NCBI GenBank assembly: GCA_963713445.1
Contig: CAVQMB010000009.1
Location: forward strand, 1 to 19,490
Length of the DNA stretch: 19,490 nucleotides
Direction of reading: 5' to 3'
Source: CAVQMB01 sp963713445
GTDB taxonomy: Bacteria; Pseudomonadota; Gammaproteobacteria; Competibacterales; Competibacteraceae
Notes under the pieces: generated by a model
Databases searched by the model: none
The model's input: the letters and a program-made list of their open reading frames with translations, nothing else
What the model was told of the DNA's origin: nothing
In this document: positions 1 to 7,900 of the stretch, in pieces
How positions within the stretch are numbered: the first letter of the stretch is position 1
Layout: each line of letters opens with the position of its first letter
Made by a program: the position numbers and the translations under genes

Positions 1-285
1 CATCGCCCCCAGATCGCGGATCAACTGCAGTACATTGCGTCGCACCAGTGGCTCGCCACCGGTCAGACGGATCTTGCCCACGCCCAGTTCAACGAACGCC
101 TGTCCCACCTGAGCCAGTTCCTCTAATGTCAGCACCTGGGCCCGCGGCAGAAACGTCATATCCTCCGCCATGCAGTACACACAGCGGAAGTCGCAGCGGT
201 CCGTGACCGAGATCCGGACGTAGTCGACATGGCGGCCGAACCGGTCGATCAAGGGACCGGTAGGTGCTATAGCGGTAGTAGACAC
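1..285 (-). CDS. moaA: GTP 3',8-cyclase MoaA, N-terminal part (runs off left edge)
   Basis: This is the radical-SAM enzyme that starts molybdenum cofactor synthesis by converting GTP to 3',8-cyclo-GTP in the cytoplasm. The 95 visible codons contain the CDFRCVYC cluster motif (CxxxCxxC, three cysteines ligating the SAM-binding 4Fe-4S cluster) preceded by DYVRISVTDRC, and the downstream RLTGGEPLVR motif, all characteristic of MoaA. The start is a GTG at 285. It is chosen because a strong GGAGG lies five bases upstream on the minus strand and no in-frame ATG precedes the DYVRIS block. The C-terminal two thirds, including the second cluster, lie outside the window. The DUF1244 gene is 46 bp upstream on the same strand. 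Identification is firm; only the exact start is inferred. Confidence 0.93.
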   Translation of the reverse strand, partial: MSTTAIAPTGPLIDRFGRHVDYVRISVTDRCDFRCVYCMAEDMTFLPRAQVLTLEELAQVGQAFVELGVGKIRLTGGEPLVRRNVLQLIRDLGAM

Positions 286-314
286 GGTTGCCTCCAGCAA
301 TCGTCGGGCTGGCT

Positions 315-342
315 ATTGTATACGAAAGCGCTTACTGGTCAG
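315..342 (-). promoter_or_regulatory. candidate sigma-70 promoter for moaA
   Basis: On the minus strand CTGACC (337-342) and TACAAT (315-320) are separated by 16 bases. They match the -35 and -10 consensus at four and five of six positions. The predicted start would lie about 20 bases before the moaA GTG, which would let moaA be transcribed apart from the DUF1244 gene whose 3' end it overlaps. This is pattern matching only. Confidence 0.3.
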
Positions 343-634
343 CCGGCTTAACCGCTTGCTTGAAAGCGGCCTGTTGCTGCGGCGTGGCCTCGTGCTGGTA
401 GCGGTTTTTCCATTCCGAATAAGGCATCCCGTAGATGATCTCACGGGCTTGCTCGTAGTCCATTGCCAAACCCTGTTCCTCGGCCGCCGCACGATACCAC
501 TTGGACAGGCAGTTACGGCAAAAACCGGCCAGGTTCATCAGGTCGATATTCTGTACCTCGGTGTGCTCGCGCAAATGCTGCACGAGCCGGCGGAACGCCG
601 CCGCTTCCAGTTCCGTGCGAGTCTTTGGATCCAT
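332..634 (-). CDS. DUF1244 family protein
   Basis: A 100-residue protein of the DUF1244 family, small proteins common in Alpha- and Gammaproteobacteria with no settled function. The family signature is clear: FRRLVQHLREHTEVQNIDLMN followed by LAGFCRNCLSKWY, with a CxxC pair (Cys39, Cys42) that could bind metal or be redox active, then the conserved GMPYSEWKNRYQ block. There is no signal peptide or membrane segment, so it is probably cytoplasmic. The ATG at 634 is preceded by GGAG at a normal distance. The C-terminal 20 residues are Gln/Ala-rich and probably disordered. It sits upstream of moaA on the same strand and is divergent from the MFS gene across a 133-bp gap. The family assignment is firm; the role is unknown. 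Confidence 0.88.
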   Translation of the reverse strand: MDPKTRTELEAAAFRRLVQHLREHTEVQNIDLMNLAGFCRNCLSKWYRAAAEEQGLAMDYEQAREIIYGMPYSEWKNRYQHEATPQQQAAFKQAVKPADQ

Positions 635-767
635 CGCTACTCCTCGAGTCGTTGCCTCGATGTGATACCTTACACGTCAATCGAATCATCATAGCAAATG
701 AGACCGTGCCCGCCGCAATTTGCTCCTGCCCTGACGCCACAACCGTGTCCGCCACCAACCGTTTGCG

Positions 768-1964
768 ATGAGCCATACCGGTCCCGTCGTGCTACCCACG
801 CTGGCCATGCTGGCGGTACTGGCCTGCGCCAGCATGGCGGTGTACGCCGTTGCCGTATGTGCCCCCGTCGCGGCCCCGGAGTTGGGTGTCGCCACCACCC
901 TGATCGGCACCTACAGTGCCATTGTCTACGGCACGGCAATGTTCGCCGGCTTGCAGACCGAGGCATTGATGGCCGCATTCGGACCGATTCGATTGTGTCA
1001 GCTCAGTGTGCTGCTGTGCGCCATAGCCATGGCGGTATTCACGCTAGCCACGCCGCTGGCCGCGCTGGTCAGCGCGCTGTTGCTCGGCTGCGCCTATGGT
1101 CAGGGCAACCCGGCCAGTGCCCATATTCTGGTAAACCTGGGCGCACCACGCTGGCGCGCGCTGATATTCTCCCTGAAGCAGACCGGAGTGCCAATCGGCG
1201 GCGCCCTGGCTGGCCTGCTGCTGCCGACAGTACTGGCACACTGGCACTGGCCGCTGGCATTGGCGATCGTCGCCGCGCTGGCGCTACTGACACTACCTTT
1301 GCTGGAGCCGCTGCGAGGCCGATTCGACGGCCCCAGACGCCAGCGCACCCGGCTGCAACTGCGCTTCAACCTGCGTGGCCCGCTGCGGCTGGTACTGCAA
1401 CGCCCGGAGCTGCGCGGCATCGCGCTGGCCGCCCTGATCTACGGCGGCGGCCAGCTCTGCGTGGGTTCGTTTCTCGTGGCTTATCTGGCCGAGGCCCGCC
1501 ATCTCCCGCTGGTGCTGGCCGGCAGCCTGTTCGCCGCGCTGCAGGTGGGAGGCATCGCCGGGCGCATTCTGTGGGGTCTGGTGGCAGCCGGAAGGATCGC
1601 GCCGCGACGCCTGCTCGGCCTGATCGGACTGATCACCACCGCCGGTCTGCTGCTGGTGACACTGATAAGTGCCGCCTGGCCGCGGCTCTTGCTACTGGGG
1701 CTGAGTTTCGTGTTGGGCGCCAGCGCGTTCGGCTGGAACGGCATCTTTCTCGCCGAGACTGCCCGCATGGCACCCGTCGGCCAGGCCGGCCCGATCACCG
1801 GGGCCGTGCAGTTTTTCATTTATTCCGGCGTAGTGGTGCTGCCGCCAGCCTTCGGGCTACTGGTGGAACTGACCGGCAGCTACACACCGGCCTTCACGGT
1901 AACGGCAGTATTGGTTGCCCTGGCCAGTCTGTACTTCCTGCACCAGCCCGCAACAGAACTTTGA
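768..1964 (+). CDS. MFS transporter
   Basis: A 398-residue inner-membrane protein with about twelve hydrophobic helices in two halves joined by a basic cytoplasmic loop around residues 180-205 (RGRFDGPRRQRTRLQLR), the usual major facilitator superfamily architecture. Helices 4-5 carry a glycine/alanine-rich GCAYGQGNPASAH stretch followed by LGAPRWRALIFSLKQTGVPIGG, similar to the CynX/NimT-like branch of the MFS. I cannot name the substrate. The ATG at 768 has no recognisable Shine-Dalgarno sequence, so translation may be weak or leaderless, or may begin at the in-frame ATG at codon 14. It is followed after 91 bp by the SDR gene on the same strand, a possible two-gene unit. Confidence 0.85.
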   Translation: MSHTGPVVLPTLAMLAVLACASMAVYAVAVCAPVAAPELGVATTLIGTYSAIVYGTAMFAGLQTEALMAAFGPIRLCQLSVLLCAIAMAVFTLATPLAALVSALLLGCAYGQGNPASAHILVNLGAPRWRALIFSLKQTGVPIGGALAGLLLPTVLAHWHWPLALAIVAALALLTLPLLEPLRGRFDGPRRQRTRLQLRFNLRGPLRLVLQRPELRGIALAALIYGGGQLCVGSFLVAYLAEARHLPLVLAGSLFAALQVGGIAGRILWGLVAAGRIAPRRLLGLIGLITTAGLLLVTLISAAWPRLLLLGLSFVLGASAFGWNGIFLAETARMAPVGQAGPITGAVQFFIYSGVVVLPPAFGLLVELTGSYTPAFTVTAVLVALASLYFLHQPATEL

Positions 1965-2012
1965 GCCCGCCGGGACTTGTCGCATCGGCCTGGCTCGCGC
2001 ATGATGACGCGG

Positions 2013-2030
2013 CCGACGTACCAGCGTCGG
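2013..2030 (+). other. small hairpin between the MFS and SDR genes
   Basis: CCGACG (2013-2018) and CGTCGG (2025-2030) form a perfect 6-bp stem with a 6-base loop, 25 bases before the SDR start codon. No T-run follows, so it is not a convincing terminator. It could attenuate or stabilise a MFS-SDR transcript, or be chance. Confidence 0.25.
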
Positions 2031-2055
2031 ACTTATCGAGATCACGAGGATAACT

Positions 2056-2847
2056 ATGAGTGCCAGGCAACCGCTCGCCAAGCGGGTCGCTTTCATCACC
2101 GGTGGCGCCACCGGAATCGGTTTCGGTATCGCCAGTCAGTTTGCCAAGCACGGCGCCCGCGTCGTCCTGGCCAGCCGCAACCAGGACAACCTCGAACAGG
2201 CCGCCCAAAAGTTGCGCAAAGGCAGTGGTGGTGGCGACGTCACGACCGCAGTGGTGGATGTGCGCGACTACCAGGCGGTGGAACAGGCCATCGCCAAGAC
2301 CCGCGATCACTACGGCGGCCTGGACATCCTGGTCAACAATGCCGCCGGCAACTTTGTCTGCCCGACCGCCGAGCTGTCGCCGAACGCCTGGAAAGCGGTC
2401 GTCGACATCGACCTGAACGGAACGTTTCATTGCTGCCGGGCCGCCCATGCTGCGCTGGCGGCGTCGCAGTTCGGCGGGCGCATCATCAACATCACCATGA
2501 CCCGCACCGTCAGTGGCTGGCCCGGCTGCGCCCATGCCGCGGCCGCCAAGGCCGGCATTCTGTCGCTTACCCGCACGCTGGCCGTGGAATGGGGCCCCAA
2601 GGGCATTCGGGTAAACGCCATTGCTCCCGGCCTGATCGGCGACACCGAAGGCGCCCGCCGGCTGGCTGAAGAACGCGGCCTGCTCGGTCAGATGCGCAAC
2701 CACAACCCGCTGGGCCAGCTTGGGCAGGTCGAAAATATTGCCGACATGGCGTTATTCCTGATCTCCCCGGCCGCCAACCATATCAACGGCGCCGAGTTCA
2801 CCATTGACGGTGGCGCCAGCTGGGTCCAGGGCGAACCGTTGACCTAG
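2056..2847 (+). CDS. 2,4-dienoyl-CoA reductase-like SDR, atypical active site
   Basis: A 263-residue classical-size short-chain dehydrogenase/reductase. The Rossmann motif TGGATGIG is at residues 15-22. Arg41 after the second strand (ASRN) favours NADP(H). NNAAGNF (94-100), LSPNAWK and DIDLNGTF (with Asn121), and HAAAAKAG...LAVEWGPKGIRVNAIAPG (about 160-192) resemble bacterial and peroxisomal 2,4-dienoyl-CoA reductases of unsaturated fatty acid beta-oxidation. In that family the catalytic Tyr lies 15 residues before the active-site Lys and a Ser four before it. Here Lys165 is kept but those positions are Arg150 and Ala161, so dienoyl-CoA reduction may be lost or altered. A GAGG lies seven bases before the ATG. 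The TAG stop abuts the stop of the convergent EamA gene. Family is sure, substrate is not. Confidence 0.85.
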   Translation: MSARQPLAKRVAFITGGATGIGFGIASQFAKHGARVVLASRNQDNLEQAAQKLRKGSGGGDVTTAVVDVRDYQAVEQAIAKTRDHYGGLDILVNNAAGNFVCPTAELSPNAWKAVVDIDLNGTFHCCRAAHAALAASQFGGRIINITMTRTVSGWPGCAHAAAAKAGILSLTRTLAVEWGPKGIRVNAIAPGLIGDTEGARRLAEERGLLGQMRNHNPLGQLGQVENIADMALFLISPAANHINGAEFTIDGGASWVQGEPLT

Positions 2848-3699
2848 CTAGCCCCGCAGCGGCGCCGATTCCAGCAGCAGCACGCCCAGGGTCACCACGC
2901 CAGCCGCCACCATACGGCGCCGGCCGAACGGTTCATGCAGCCAGCGGCTGCCGATTAGCGCGGCGGCAATGACACTGGTTTCGCGCAGCGCCGATACGTA
3001 ACCCAACGGCGCTTTGGTCATCGCCCAGATCGCCAGCCCGTAGGCGCTCGCTGCAAACGCGCCACCGGCTGCTCCGGCACGCCAGTGCCGCCGGCCGTCA
3101 GCCAACAGGCGGCGGCCGCGTAGCAGCAGCATGAGCACTCCGATCAGCACGCCTTCCAGCACAAACAACCAGGCAATGTAGCCGAACACGTTGCCGGCAC
3201 GGCGCCCACCGAGGCCATCCAGGACCGTATACGCCGCAATACCCACGCCGGTGCACAGCGCATATAGCACCGCCGGTCGCGAGCCGTAGCCGCGCCGCCC
3301 TTCCCAGGCCAGGCTGAAAATAGCCAGGCTGATCAAGCCGATCGCCGCCAAGCCCTGATAATCAAGCTGCTCACCGGCCAGCAGCCAACTGCCCACCACC
3401 ACCAGCAACGGCGCCAGACCGCGGGCGATCGGATAGACCTGGGACAGGTCGCCAGCACTATAGGCCATGATAAGGCACAGATAGTAGACCTGGTGCACCG
3501 TCACCGAACCTGCCATCCAGGGCCAGCTGGCGACGGCCGGCGGCGGCACGAACAGGAGCAATGGCAATGCCATCAGGGCGGCGCTGGTATTGACCAGCAC
3601 CAGCCGGGTAACCACGTCGCCGCCACTCTTAACGAGCGCGTTCCAGCTGGCGTGCAACAACGCCGCCAGCAACACCAGCGCAAATACCCGGGGCGCCAC
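2848..3699 (-). CDS. EamA/DMT-family transporter
   Basis: A 283-residue inner-membrane protein with about ten hydrophobic segments arranged as two EamA-like halves, the drug/metabolite transporter superfamily plan. Visible family features are the N-terminal LLHASWNALVKSGGD, the ARGLAPLLVVVGSWLLAGE helix ending the first half, and LRETSVIAAALIGSRWLHEPF ending the second, where the Glu after a helix is typical. The substrate cannot be read from sequence; DMT members export amino acids, metabolites or drugs. The start is a GTG at 3699 with only a short GAG upstream, so initiation may be weak. It lies 80 bp downstream of the coiled-coil lipoprotein on the same strand. Its stop codon directly adjoins the SDR stop. 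Confidence 0.82.
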   Translation of the reverse strand: MAPRVFALVLLAALLHASWNALVKSGGDVVTRLVLVNTSAALMALPLLLFVPPPAVASWPWMAGSVTVHQVYYLCLIMAYSAGDLSQVYPIARGLAPLLVVVGSWLLAGEQLDYQGLAAIGLISLAIFSLAWEGRRGYGSRPAVLYALCTGVGIAAYTVLDGLGGRRAGNVFGYIAWLFVLEGVLIGVLMLLLRGRRLLADGRRHWRAGAAGGAFAASAYGLAIWAMTKAPLGYVSALRETSVIAAALIGSRWLHEPFGRRRMVAAGVVTLGVLLLESAPLRG

Positions 3700-3779
3700 A
3701 GCTCAGTCAGGCTCCGGATATCAGCTTACGTTGCCTCTGCACATAAGGCGGGCTGCCGGACCGGCCCCGGCATCGGGGT

Positions 3780-4688
3780 TCAGTTGTCAGACCCGGTCGA
3801 CGGTTGCGAATTCGGGACCGGTGCCGCCATATTGCTGTCAGCCGCCGGCGCCGGGGCGGCCTGCTTCAACTGGTCAATGGCCTGCTGAAGCTTTTGGTTG
3901 CGGGCTTTAGCCTGCTCCAGTGCCTTTTGCGCCGCACTCAACTGCTGCTGCAGTTGGGTCTTATCGCTGTTGAGCCGATCCGCGGTCGACTTGGCATCAG
4001 CGGCCGCACTCTCGGCAGTCTGCAGGCGCGACTGCAGATTATCCTGCTGCTGACCGGCGCTGGTCAGCTGCTGGCGCAGCTCACCGACCTGCCCTTCAGC
4101 TTGCTTGAGCGATTTGTTGGCGCTGGCGAGCTGCTGCTCCAGGCTCTGGCTCTGGGCGCCGGTATTTGTCAGTTTCTGCTGCAGTTCGTTGAGCTTGGCC
4201 CGAGCCTGGCTGAGCTGATCCTGCAGCTTGGCATTGTCGGCCTGCGCCGCATCCAGCGACTGCTGCAGTTTCGCGCTGGCCCCGGTAAGCTCTTTGTTCT
4301 TGGTCCCCAAGGCTTCCAGATCGGTCTGCTGCTTGCTGATGGTTCCCGCCTGCTGGTTCAGCCTGGCGCTGGCCTTGGTCAGGGCGTCGCTGACCTTGCT
4401 GAATTTTCCCTGACTCGCAGTGAGCTTGCCCTGCAGGTCATGCAGCTTGGCCTCGGCATCGCTGGCGGACTTCTTGGCTGTAGCGAGCTGCTGCTTGGTG
4501 GTTTTCAACGCGGTGTCGGCAGCAGTCAGGTCTTTCTTGGATTTATCGAGTTCCTGGCGCAGCGAATCACGCTCCACGCTCAGGGCCTTGTTCCGATTCT
4601 GGAGTTGCTGTTCCTTCTGGCTCGGACCGCACGCGGCGAGCAGCAGTGCGGCGCTCAGCACGAGCGTGAGTCGGGCAACATGGCGCAT
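3780..4688 (-). CDS. coiled-coil outer-membrane lipoprotein
   Basis: A 302-residue protein. MRHVARLTLVLSAALLLAAC is a lipoprotein signal peptide with lipobox LAAC (acylated Cys20); the following Gly rather than Asp suggests sorting to the outer membrane. Residues about 25-270 are an almost uninterrupted heptad-rich coiled coil of Gln, Lys, Ala, Leu and Ser with no globular domain, probably a long periplasmic rod. The last 35 residues are Ala/Pro/Ser-rich and disordered. An ATG 21 bp further upstream is in frame, but a strong GGAGG (4696-4700) lies between the two and fits only the ATG at 4688. I do not recognise a named family; a structural or spacer role between outer membrane and peptidoglycan is a guess. 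It may be cotranscribed with the EamA gene. Confidence 0.82.
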   Translation of the reverse strand: MRHVARLTLVLSAALLLAACGPSQKEQQLQNRNKALSVERDSLRQELDKSKKDLTAADTALKTTKQQLATAKKSASDAEAKLHDLQGKLTASQGKFSKVSDALTKASARLNQQAGTISKQQTDLEALGTKNKELTGASAKLQQSLDAAQADNAKLQDQLSQARAKLNELQQKLTNTGAQSQSLEQQLASANKSLKQAEGQVGELRQQLTSAGQQQDNLQSRLQTAESAAADAKSTADRLNSDKTQLQQQLSAAQKALEQAKARNQKLQQAIDQLKQAAPAPAADSNMAAPVPNSQPSTGSDN

Positions 4689-4732
4689 TGAGTGGCCTCC
4701 GGCAGACATAATTGAAGTTCAAGGCATGATCC

Positions 4733-4757
4733 GGCCGGCGCCGCAACGCGGCCGGCC
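4733..4757 (-). other. GC-rich hairpin in the 5' UTR of the lipoprotein gene
   Basis: GGCCGGC-GC-CGC, loop AAC, GCG-GCCGGCC form a 10-bp all-GC stem with a two-base bulge and a three-base loop. No T-tract follows on either strand, so a terminator is unlikely. It lies a few bases inside the predicted 5' end of the lipoprotein mRNA and could protect that end. Confidence 0.4.
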
Positions 4758-4774
4758 GCCTGTTTACCGGCGGG

Positions 4775-4783
4775 ATTCTAGCA
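4775..4783 (-). promoter_or_regulatory. candidate extended -10 promoter for the lipoprotein gene
   Basis: On the minus strand TGCTAGAAT reads as an extended -10 element (TGn plus TAGAAT, five of six consensus bases). No good -35 is present at 17 bases, which is compatible with an extended -10 promoter. Transcription would begin near 4768, giving an 80-base leader that contains the 4733-4757 hairpin. Confidence 0.4.
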
Positions 4784-4815
4784 CGACTCGCGGTTGCGCC
4801 AGCCACCAACCCAAG

Positions 4816-4845
4816 TTGACGTTTACGTAAACGTAATGCTAATGT
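4816..4845 (+). promoter_or_regulatory. icmF promoter with a 16-bp palindromic operator in its spacer
   Basis: TTGACG (4816-4821) and TAATGT (4840-4845, preceded by TGC as an extended -10) are 18 bases apart. ACGTTTACGTAAACGT (4819-4834) is a perfect palindrome lying almost entirely between them. Operators in the promoter spacer are the hallmark of MerR-family activators. From memory, the MerR-type regulator LiuR of branched-chain acyl-CoA catabolism in proteobacteria binds ACGT-rich palindromes of this kind. No regulator gene is in the window. The palindrome is certain; the regulator family is inference. Confidence 0.6.
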
Positions 4846-4904
4846 TGGCAGTTACCTGTCAAGGCCATCCGCGCGTCGTTATTCCGCGCCTGGAGGAACC
4901 ATCC

Positions 4905-7900
4905 ATGTCCGCTGTCATCCGCCCCCGCCACCAGCGACAGCATCCGACCCCCACCGCCGCTCCGCACCGCCACCGGATCCGCTTCGTCACGGCCGCCAGC
5001 CTGTTTGACGGACACGATGCATCGATCAACATCATGCGGCGAATCCTCCAGGCCAGCGGCGCCGAAGTGATCCACCTGGGCCACAACCGGTCAGTGGAGG
5101 AAATCATCAGCGCGGCCCTGCAGGAAGACGCTCAGGGTATCGCCATCAGTTCCTATCAGGGTGGCCACGTCGAGTTCTTCAAGTACGCCATCGACCTGCT
5201 GCGTGAGCGCGGCGGCGGGCACATCAAGGTCTTCGGCGGCGGTGGTGGTGTAATCATTCAGGACGAAATCGACGAATTGCACCGCTACGGCGTGGCCCGC
5301 ATCTTTTCCCCGGAGGATGGCCAGCGGCTGGGGCTGCAGGGCATGATCGACGCAATGCTCTCGGCCTGCGATGGCGCTGAGCCTGGCCGGCAGCTGCCGC
5401 CGGACAGCATAGCGGCTGTGCGCCAGGGTGACCGGCTGGCCTTGGCCCGGCTGATCACCGCGCTGGAAAGCGATGGCGTCGATGCCGCCGGCGTGGAGGA
5501 ACTACAGCGCGACGCGGCAGCGATGGCGAAGGTGCCGGTGCTCGGCATCACCGGCACTGGCGGTGCCGGCAAATCGTCGCTGACGGATGAACTGGTGCGC
5601 CGACTGCGACTCGACCAGCGCGACACGCTGGATATAGCGGTGATTGCCGTCGATCCGTCGCGCCGCAGGACCGGCGGCGCCCTGCTTGGCGATCGTATCC
5701 GCATGAATGCAATCGACAGCCCGCGCGTCTACATGCGCTCGCTGGCGACCCGTGATACCGGCAAGGAAGTGCCGCACAATCTGGCCGACATCATTACGGC
5801 CTGCAAGCTGGCCGGGTTCCGGCTGGTGATCGTCGAGACCTCGGGTATCGGCCAGGGTGATGCGGCCATCGTCCCGTTCTGCGATCTCTCGCTGTATGTG
5901 ATGACGCCGGAATTCGGTGCCGCCAGCCAGCTCGAGAAGATCGACATGCTGGATTTCGCCGATGTGGTGGCGATCAACAAGTTCGATCGCAAGGGCGCCG
6001 AGGACGCACTGCGCGACGTTCGCAAGCAAGTCCAACGCAACCGCGAGGCCTTCACGGCGGGCACCGAGGATATGCCAGTGTTCGGCACCACGGCCTCGCA
6101 CTTCAACGACGACGGCGTCACCGCGCTGTATCAGGGCCTGGTACCGCTGCTGGCAGAACATGGCCTGGCCTTCACCGAGCACCGGCTGGCCCCGGTCGAA
6201 TCCCGGCAAACGTCGCGGCTGGCAGCCATCGTGCCGCCATCGCGGCAGCGTTACCTGGCGGAGATCGCCGATACCGTGCGCGACTATCACCGCAGTATCG
6301 ACGAACAGGTGGCACTGGTGCGACGGCGCCAGCAACTCGCAGCCATCAAGGAATTGCTGGCCCAGAACGGCAAGGAGACCTCAGCGGTCGACGGTCTGCT
6401 GACACAAGCCGATGAGGCCATGGATCCACGCACCCGTAAACTGGTCGATCAGTGGCCGGAAGTGGTTGCCAGCCATGCCGGGGAGCAGTACATCGTCCGC
6501 ATTCGTGACCGGGAGGTGCGCTATGACCTCAACCGCACCACCCTCTCCGGCAGCAAGGTGCCGCGGGTGGCTCTGCCGCACTACCAGGATCATGGCGAAC
6601 TGTTGAGGTTCCTGCTGAAGGAAAACCTGCCCGGCAGCTTCCCATACACCGGCGGTGTGTTTGCCTTCAAGCGTGAGGGCGAGGATCCCACCCGCATGTT
6701 CGCCGGCGAGGGCGATGCCTTCCGTACTAACAAGCGATTTCATTATCTGTCGCAGGACTCAGCAGCCAAGCGGCTGTCAACCGCGTTCGATTCAGTCACG
6801 CTGTATGGCTGCGATCCGGCCGAGCGGCCTGACATCTACGGTAAGGTCGGCAACTCCGGGGTATCAATCGCCAGCCTGGACGACATGGCCGTGCTGTACG
6901 ACGGGTTCGACCTGTGTGATCCCCGCACCTCGGTGTCGATGACCATCAACGGCCCGGCCCCAACCATCCTGGCAATGTTCCTGAATGCCGCCATCGACCA
7001 GCAGCTTGGCAAATTCCAGCGTGACAACAGCCGTCACCCCACCGACGATGAGATCGACAAAATCCGCGCCTGGACGCTGGAAAACGTGCGCGGCACGGTG
7101 CAGGCCGACATCCTGAAGGAGGATCAGGGCCAGAATACCTGTATCTTCTCCACCGAGTTCGCCCTGAAACTGATGGCGGACATTCAGGAATATTTCGTGC
7201 AGCACCGGGTGCGCAACTTTTACTCGGTGTCGATTTCCGGGTATCACATCGCCGAAGCCGGCGCCAACCCGATATCGCAGCTGGCCTTCACCCTGGCCAA
7301 CGGGTTCACCTACGTCGAAACCTATCTGGCGCGCGGCATGCATATCGACGATTTCGCGCCCAACCTGTCGTTCTTCTTCTCCAACGGTATGGATCCGGAA
7401 TATTCGGTGTTGGGCCGGGTCGCGCGGCGGATCTGGGCAACCGCGATGCGCTTCAAATACGGCGCCAACGAACGCTCGCAGAAGCTCAAATATCACGTCC
7501 AGACCTCGGGCCGGTCGCTCCATGCCCAGGAAATGGCGTTCAATGACATCCGTACCACACTGCAGGCGCTGATCGCGATCTACGACAACTGCAACAGCCT
7601 GCACACCAACGCTTACGACGAGGCCATCACCACGCCGTCGGAGGAATCGGTGCGCCGCGCGATGGCGATCCAGATGATCATCAACAAGGAATGGGGTCTG
7701 GCGAAGACCGAGAATCCCAATCAGGGCAGTTTTATCATCGACCAGCTCACCGACCTGGTCGAGCAAGCGGTGCTGGCGGAGTTCGACCGCTTGGCCGACC
7801 GCGGCGGCGTATTGGGCGCCATGGAAACCGGCTACCAGCGCGGCAAAATCCAGGAAGAGTCGATGCACTACGAGCACCTCAAACATTCCGGTGAACTGCC

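Noticed and set aside
698..2053. Long open frame over the MFS gene in another frame
   Set aside because: Arg/Pro/Ala-rich shadow translation typical of GC-rich DNA; the MFS frame has the hydrophobic helices.
3804..4691. Leu-rich open frame opposite the coiled-coil lipoprotein
   Set aside because: It is the antisense image of Gln/Lys/Ala codons; no signal or family match, while the minus strand has a clear lipobox and ribosome site.
4689..4709. Upstream in-frame ATG for the coiled-coil lipoprotein
   Set aside because: The GGAGG lies between the two ATGs and can only serve the downstream one, which also gives a normal lipoprotein signal peptide.
4794..4904. 37-codon upstream extension of icmF from a TTG
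   Set aside because: It would translate the promoter and palindrome. A strong GGAGG precedes the ATG at 4905, and the length from there matches known IcmF.
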